Of a stretch of 64,000 nt of DNA, positions 59,287 to 64,000 are shown one piece after another (position 1 is the stretch's first letter; each line of letters starts with the position of its first letter). Both the position numbers and the translations under genes were made by a program. Origin of the DNA: Camellia lanceoleosa (taxonomy: Eukaryota > Streptophyta > Magnoliopsida > Ericales > Theaceae); assembly GCA_025200525.1 (NCBI GenBank), contig CM045758.1, positions 163,367,040 to 163,431,039 of the forward strand, written 5' to 3'. The notes below the pieces were generated by a model, which was not told where the DNA came from, made no database searches, and worked only from the letters and a program-made list of their open reading frames with translations.

Positions 59287-61706
59287 ATGGGTATGTGGAG
59301 AAATAGGGTTAACACCCCAACCAAACTAGAATACTTTAGGCAAGAATTCTCCATCCCAGGTGATGTCCATCTGAGACTAGCTGGTGATGACGACTCCATT
59401 ATGCCCAAGGATGACTCCATGCCTTTTCCCGTTGTAGCCTTCATTGAATGTGGGCTTCGGTTCCCCCTAAATCCCCTCTTTCGTGAAGTCCTTCACTACT
59501 ACTCTTTGAACCCTATGCAACTCGCCATCAATGCCTATAGAACGCTTAATGGTATCATAGCCTTAGCTCGGCAGGAGAATGTTAGGATCACTCTTGCCGA
59601 CATCCAATATTGTTACACCATGTGCGCCCTCAACCTGAAGGAGAAAGGTTATGTTTATTACCTTAAGCCGAGGTCTACCGAATATAAGATCGTAGCCGAC
59701 CTCCCAGATTCCAACAAAGGGGCTGGAGATGATTATCTCATTGCTTCTAGAAATTGGGAATTTGGCCCAGAAGAAGAAGTCCATCTCTTCCCTCTTCCTC
59801 GAACGGTCAAGGAGGGCAAGGATAAGAGCCCAGTGTCAATTACTTAGCTGTTGCTTTCTTCTATTTTTCGAAAAAAAATTTATCTGTTTCTGATGTTATG
59901 TTCTGTTTTGTAGACGTTCGTCAGCCACCAAAAAACTTTCGTCAATCCTTCTTTCTGGGCAAGGATTTGAGGAAGCTCCTAGATTTGCCCATCCATAAGC
60001 GCAAAGCTCCAGTGCTGCTGAATTTCATTCCATCGTACAAATCAACTTTGCCCGATGTCCCAAGGAGAAAGAAGAAGAGTCTATCCCCTTCTACTGCTAC
60101 AACTCAAGCCGCTGCTTCATCCCGAACAGATCAGGGATCCACATCTGACCCAACCAATCAGCCTTCCACCTCGGCACCATACTTGGTACCAATTCACGAA
60201 AAAACGCCGATGAGCTTGTTAAAACAGCCGACATGGTCCGCCCAAAGCCTGTTGCCCAAGATCTCCTGGCCGACCTACCAGCTGATGTTGATGTCATTCC
60301 AGCCCAAACAGTGCCTCCACCAAAACCAAAAAGAACCAAGAAGGCCCAGCCAAAGGCTAAGGCGACTGAGGCTGACGCTGAGGCTGAAGATGCCATGCCT
60401 ATCTCCAAATTGGCCAAGAACAAGAAGCCCTCCTCTGCGCCTACCAAAAGACCTGCTGAAGCCCAGCCATCAGGGTCCACTCCATCGAAGAAACAAAAGT
60501 CATCCTCTGGGATGACCTCGGGATCCAAAGTCCCAAAAGTTCCTTGGGTGCCTTAGATTACCCTTGAGAACAGGCCTGTCTATGCCAATGAGAGCGTCGC
60601 CGACGTCAACATCGGCGTGGCACTCAGTACTGCAGTTCTCCTTGAAGGCGATCTTGAGCGCAATGCCAAGATGAGTGAATATGAGAACTACGCCTTTATG
60701 CTGCAGCGTTCTGTGCAAGTAAGTTTTTGATTTTGATAACTTTTCTTTCTGCCGTTTTCTTCATACTTGTAAAGTCTTGTAATATTTTGTAATAACTTTT
60801 GCCTTTGTGAACTTTCAGGCCATTCAACACGCCCACTCATTCTCCATGCAAGCTTTTGAGACGAGGGAGAAATTAGCCGATGCGAGGAGGGAGGTGGTTG
60901 CCCTAAAAAAAGAGAACAAAACTTTTTTGGCAAAAATGAAGAAGCTTGAAGATCAAGCTGAGGCTGCCACAAAAGCCCAGTCCTTAGCTTTAGAAAAGGC
61001 TGAATCGGTTGAGGCAATAAAAACGGTTGCTGAAGCCCAGAAGAGAGAGGCCGAGGAAAGGGTAGCCCAGGCCGAGAAGGAGTTGGAAGATGCCCTGGCC
61101 ACTAAGGAAGTCGAGATAAAGGCTGCCGATGAGAAGGCATATAGTCAGGGTATGGCCGACGTCGCGGAAGATTATAAGCTACAAGTTAGAGAGGCATGCA
61201 ACAGGGGATTTTCCCTATGTTGGAACTCTTTGGCCAAAAAGCTTGATCTTCCTGCCGACTCACCATGGCGCAAGACCGAAGCCATTTGTCTTCCCTTTCC
61301 TCCCCCTCCACCTTCAACTCAGGTTGAAGAAGAAGCTGATTGAGGTGAAGATGAGGATGAAAACATTGATGACGAAGAGGCCTTGGTGAGAAAGCCTAAG
61401 GATGCCACCGAGACCAAGTCCCTTCCTTTTACTGACCAGGTTATCAACTTAACCCAAGATGAAGAGGGTGATGAGGTTAAGGAGGTACCCAAGGAAACTC
61501 ACCCAGTCCAGTTACCATCCGACCTACTTCGGGCTGAAAAAAGTACTGAGAAGACTCTGGCCGAGATTGACGCCGAGATTGCGGCAGATAAAGAAGCTGA
61601 GGTTGTGGGAGGAAAGGACGCAGAGGCTGAGGCGGGAAAAGAAGCCGAGGTGGTTCGTCCAGAGCCCTCCGAGGTTTCGGCCCAACCAACTGTTGAAGAA
61701 GTTTGA
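59287..61706 (+). pseudogene. Antisense extra gene of the gypsy element (Transposase_28-type protein), broken
   Basis: The plus strand encodes, in pieces, a protein of the family annotated as putative gypsy-type transposon (Transposase_28). A globular N-terminal part (59287-59847: REVLHYYSLNPMQLAINAYR, WEFGPEEEVHLFPLPRT) is followed by a basic/Pro-rich linker (LPIHKRKAPVLL; PKPKRTKKAQPK). After a 100-bp GT-AG intron (60719-60818, phase 0) comes a long coiled coil (TREKLADARREV ... EAQKREAEERVAQAEKELED) and an acidic tail ending at 61706. Lesions: an unresolved frame change between 59847 and 59930, another near 60180, a TAG at 60554-60556 and a TGA at 61341-61343. It lies antisense to pol of the same element. 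Function unknown; a nuclear or chromatin role is speculation. Confidence 0.75.
60719..60818 (+). other. Intron within the antisense gene
   Basis: TCTGTGCAA/GTAAGT at the donor and CTTTCAG/GCCATT at the acceptor, phase 0 on both sides. Both neighbours read well (MLQRSVQ joined to AIQHAHSF). Only 100 bp and T-rich, as expected of a plant intron. Confidence 0.75.
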
Positions 61707-62040
61707 ATGTCTTCCGTTTTTCTTTTTTTGTACTTTGTTTCTTTTCTTTGTTCTTGTTGATGTTCCCTGAACAATGCACACTCTGTATATGGCCGATGTG
61801 CCTTTTTCCATTCTAATGCTTGATACAACTTTTTTCTACTGAGTGTTTGTACTTTTATATTCTTATGACTGCTTCTGCATGATTCTATACTTAGAATATT
61901 TTGCAAGTCTCTCCTCCTTTGTACAGTCTCCTCAGGGATAAATACCTCGGGTACGTTTGCCTGAAGATTTATCTCGGCTAGGACTTCACCTGTAAATTTT
62001 CCATAAACTTCAACAAGTATAAAGCATATAAACCTAATTC

Positions 62041-62597
62041 AACTTCATCTTGTAAATTGTTACAAATTTCAACAAGTGAAGATAAACAATTATATCGGCT
62101 TAACTTTAACTTGTAAATTGCTACAAATTTTAACAAGTAAAGATAAGGAATTTATCTCGGCTTAACTTTAACTTCTAAATTGTTACAAATTTCAACAAGT
62201 AAAGATAAGGAATTTATCTCGGCTTAACTTTAACTTGTAAATTGCTACAAATTTCAACAAGTGAAGATAAGGAATTTATCTCGGCTTAACTTTAACTTGT
62301 AAATTGCCACAAATTTCAACAAGTCAAGATAAGGAATTTATCTCGGCTTAACTTTAACTTGTAAATTGCCACAAATTTCAACAAGTAAAGATAAAGAATT
62401 TATCTCAGCTTAACTTTAACTTGTAAATTGCCACAAATTTCAACAAGTAAAGATAAGGAATTTATCTCAGCTTAACTTTAACTTGTAAATTGCTACAAAT
62501 TTCAACAAGTAAAGATAAGGAATTTATCTCAGCTTAACTTTAACTTGTAAATTGCTACAAATTTCAACAAGTAAAGATAAGGAATTTATCTCAGATT
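62041..62597. repeat. Tandem repeat, nine 62-bp units, in the gypsy element
   Basis: Units start at 62041, 62102, 62164, 62226, 62288, 62350, 62412, 62474 and 62536. The consensus opens AACTTTAACTTGTAAATTGC and contains ACAAATTTCAACAAGT and GATAAGGAATTTATCTCGG. Each unit can form a hairpin (ACTTGTAAATT against AAATTTCAACAAGT), and GATAAGGAATTTATC is another near-palindrome. Copies differ by only a few bases (CTA/CCA, CGG/CAG). The position between pol and the antisense gene matches the variable 3' region of Tat elements. Confidence 0.92.
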
Positions 62598-62788
62598 AAC
62601 CATGTTTAAACATAATCTCGACTTAACTTCGGCTAAGCATTACTAATGTCTTCTCTCTGCCCCCAATGTGAACCTAAGTTCCACCTGGGTTCTCATTATT
62701 TAAAAAACAACATCATGCATAGTTTTATAAGTTCTGAAAAATTCTGCTAAGATTTGATTGATCATATCGGCAAAAAATCAAAGAACAT

Positions 62789-64000
62789 CTAATGATAGAA
62801 AAACTTTAAATTACAAGTGTTCCATCCCTTAGGCAATGTTTTGTCCTCAGAATCTTCGAGCCGATATGCCCCATTTCCTAACAATCAAGTAATTCTCAGA
62901 GGGTCCTTCCCAGTTTGGGCCAAGCTTGCCCTTTCTGGGATCCTTCTTATTGCCGACGACTTTTCTCAAGACTAAGTCGTTGACTTGAAAATCCCTTGGA
63001 TTGACCTTCTTGTTGTAAGCTTTGGCAAGTCGTTGGTATGTCGCAGTCGGATTGCGACTTTCTTCTTTCTTCTAGTAGATCCAGATCTCGCTAAGAGCAC
63101 ATCATTAGACCCGCTCTCAACTCCCGTGTTCTCGATCCTCGATGCCGATCTCCAATGGAATGATCGCTTCGTGCTATAAGCCATGGCAAAGGGGATTCCT
63201 GTTGATCTTCTCAGTAGGCGATATGCCCAGAGCATGTTGGGCAATTCGTCTACCTATTTTCCTTTTGCTGCCTGCAGCCTCTTCTTTATTCCATCCAGAA
63301 TGACTTTGTTAGATGCTTCGGCTTGCCCATTACTTTGGGGAAAGCTTGGTGTTGAAAAGTAATTCTTTATCTTGAACTTTGCGCAAAAATTCTTGATGAG
63401 TTTGCTGTCAAATTGTGTTCCGTTGTCGGCAACGATTGCTCTTGGAATCCCAAATCTGGTGATGATGTTTTTCCAGATGAAGTTCTTCACATCCACATCT
63501 CGGATTTCGGCAAGAGGCTCTGCTTTTATCCACTTTGTGAAGTAGTCCGTTGCTACCAGTAGGTACTTCCGCTGCCCAGTTGCTTGAGGCAATTGTCCAA
63601 TGAGATCCATGCCCCATTGGGCAAATGGCCAAGGGCTGGAAACCGGGTTCAGGTCAGCAGCTGGCTGATGTATCAACGGTGCAAATCTCTGGCATTGTTC
63701 GCACTTCTTCACATAGGCTTCTGCATCTTTTTGCATATAGGGCCACCAATATCCCTGGGTAATGGCCCTGTGAGCTAACAATCTGCCCCCTGCATGGCTT
63801 CCACAAACTCCTTCATAAATTTCATATAAAAAGTCTTCGACCTGAAGAGGGTGTACACACCTTAAAAGAGGTCCACTGAAGGATCTTCTGTAGAGATGTC
63901 CTTCTGCTGTCAGACTGAATCTTGCCGACTTCAATCTGACTTTGTGTGCTTCCTTTCGATCTTTTGGCAGCTTTCCCTCTTTTAGGAATGCAATAATTGC
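62789..64000 (-). pseudogene. Gypsy pol, integrase and C-terminal end
   Basis: On the minus strand an open frame (63934-63254) carries the zinc-binding HRAITQGYWWPYM ... CEQCQRFAP motif and then the integrase core: WGMDLIGQLP and DYFTKWIKAEPL with the first catalytic Asp residues, VADNGTQF with the second, and FPQSNGQAEASNK with the Glu. A TAG stands where the family has Trp (KGK then VDELPNMLWAYR). The rest continues in shifted frames through DPRKGKLGPNWEGP and NGAYRLEDSE to TCNLKFFYH and a stop at 62791-62789. The ending without a chromodomain fits the Tat group. The N-terminal parts lie beyond the right edge. Confidence 0.9.

Larger units (their letters stand above)
57801..64000 (-). mobile_element. 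Ty3/gypsy LTR retrotransposon, Tat type, 3' part (continues beyond right edge)
   Basis: On the minus strand, right to left: integrase and the end of pol (64000-62789), a tandem-repeat spacer, a large gene on the opposite strand (59287-61706), a purine tract and the 3' LTR (58364-57801). An extra antisense gene and tandem repeats between pol and 3' LTR are features described for the Tat/Grande/Ogre group. Pol and the antisense gene carry stops and frame breaks, so this copy is defective. The 5' half, gag and 5' LTR lie outside the window. Confidence 0.85.

Noticed and set aside
60097..60528. 143-aa minus-strand open frame opposite the antisense gene of the gypsy element
   Set aside because: Ala/Gly/Phe-rich shadow of the Lys/Pro/Ala-rich linker coded on the plus strand.

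Overview
This window is nuclear DNA from a flowering plant, most likely a eudicot with a medium to large, AT-rich, repeat-rich genome. The evidence is three plant nuclear genes split into 9 to 10 coding exons with GT-AG introns up to 6.5 kb, GA/CT-rich leaders, and many plant-type transposon remnants. The sequence alone does not fix the species. I rebuilt the three genes exon by exon, checking reading phase at every junction. No tRNA, rRNA, CRISPR or bacterial-type operon was seen.

Layout. 1-191 (-): first coding part of an unidentified gene running off the left edge. 192-5980: intergenic, with a 55-bp tandem repeat, two Tourist-like MITE candidates and a fold-back MITE. 6217-22477 (-): an oxysterol-binding-protein-related gene (ORP1 type, 10 coding exons, 805 aa), whose introns hold LINE remnants, a SINE, a GAGCTCGAGC-type repeat and a long AT-rich inverted-repeat element. 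22.5-30.5 kb: intergenic, with a solo LTR, three Tourist-like MITE candidates and, just upstream of the next gene, about 2.1 kb of AT-rich inverted-repeat elements. 30664-38125 (+): plastid ferrochelatase 2 with a C-terminal chlorophyll-binding-like segment (10 exons, 515 aa), including one GC-AG intron. 39800-53353 (-): a TOM1-like VHS-GAT protein (TOL1 type, 9 coding exons, 396 aa), tail to tail with ferrochelatase. Its 6.5-kb intron carries a decayed 5.4-kb Copia retrotransposon with an intact 5-bp target duplication, and that Copia was itself hit by a 951-bp hAT-type element with an 8-bp duplication. 54.7-57.8 kb: AT-rich intergenic DNA with MITEs. 57801-64000: the 3' part of a minus-strand Ty3/gypsy element of the Tat type: integrase end, a 62-bp tandem repeat, a large antisense (plus-strand) extra gene, then the 3' LTR.

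Function. The three host genes belong to separate pathways (lipid exchange between membranes, heme synthesis in plastids, ubiquitin-dependent endosomal sorting), and nothing suggests co-regulation. No convincing unknown system was found. The most notable items are the nested insertion, the gene-like antisense unit of the gypsy element with its tandem repeat, the GC-AG intron in ferrochelatase, and several inverted-repeat families with more than one copy in the window.
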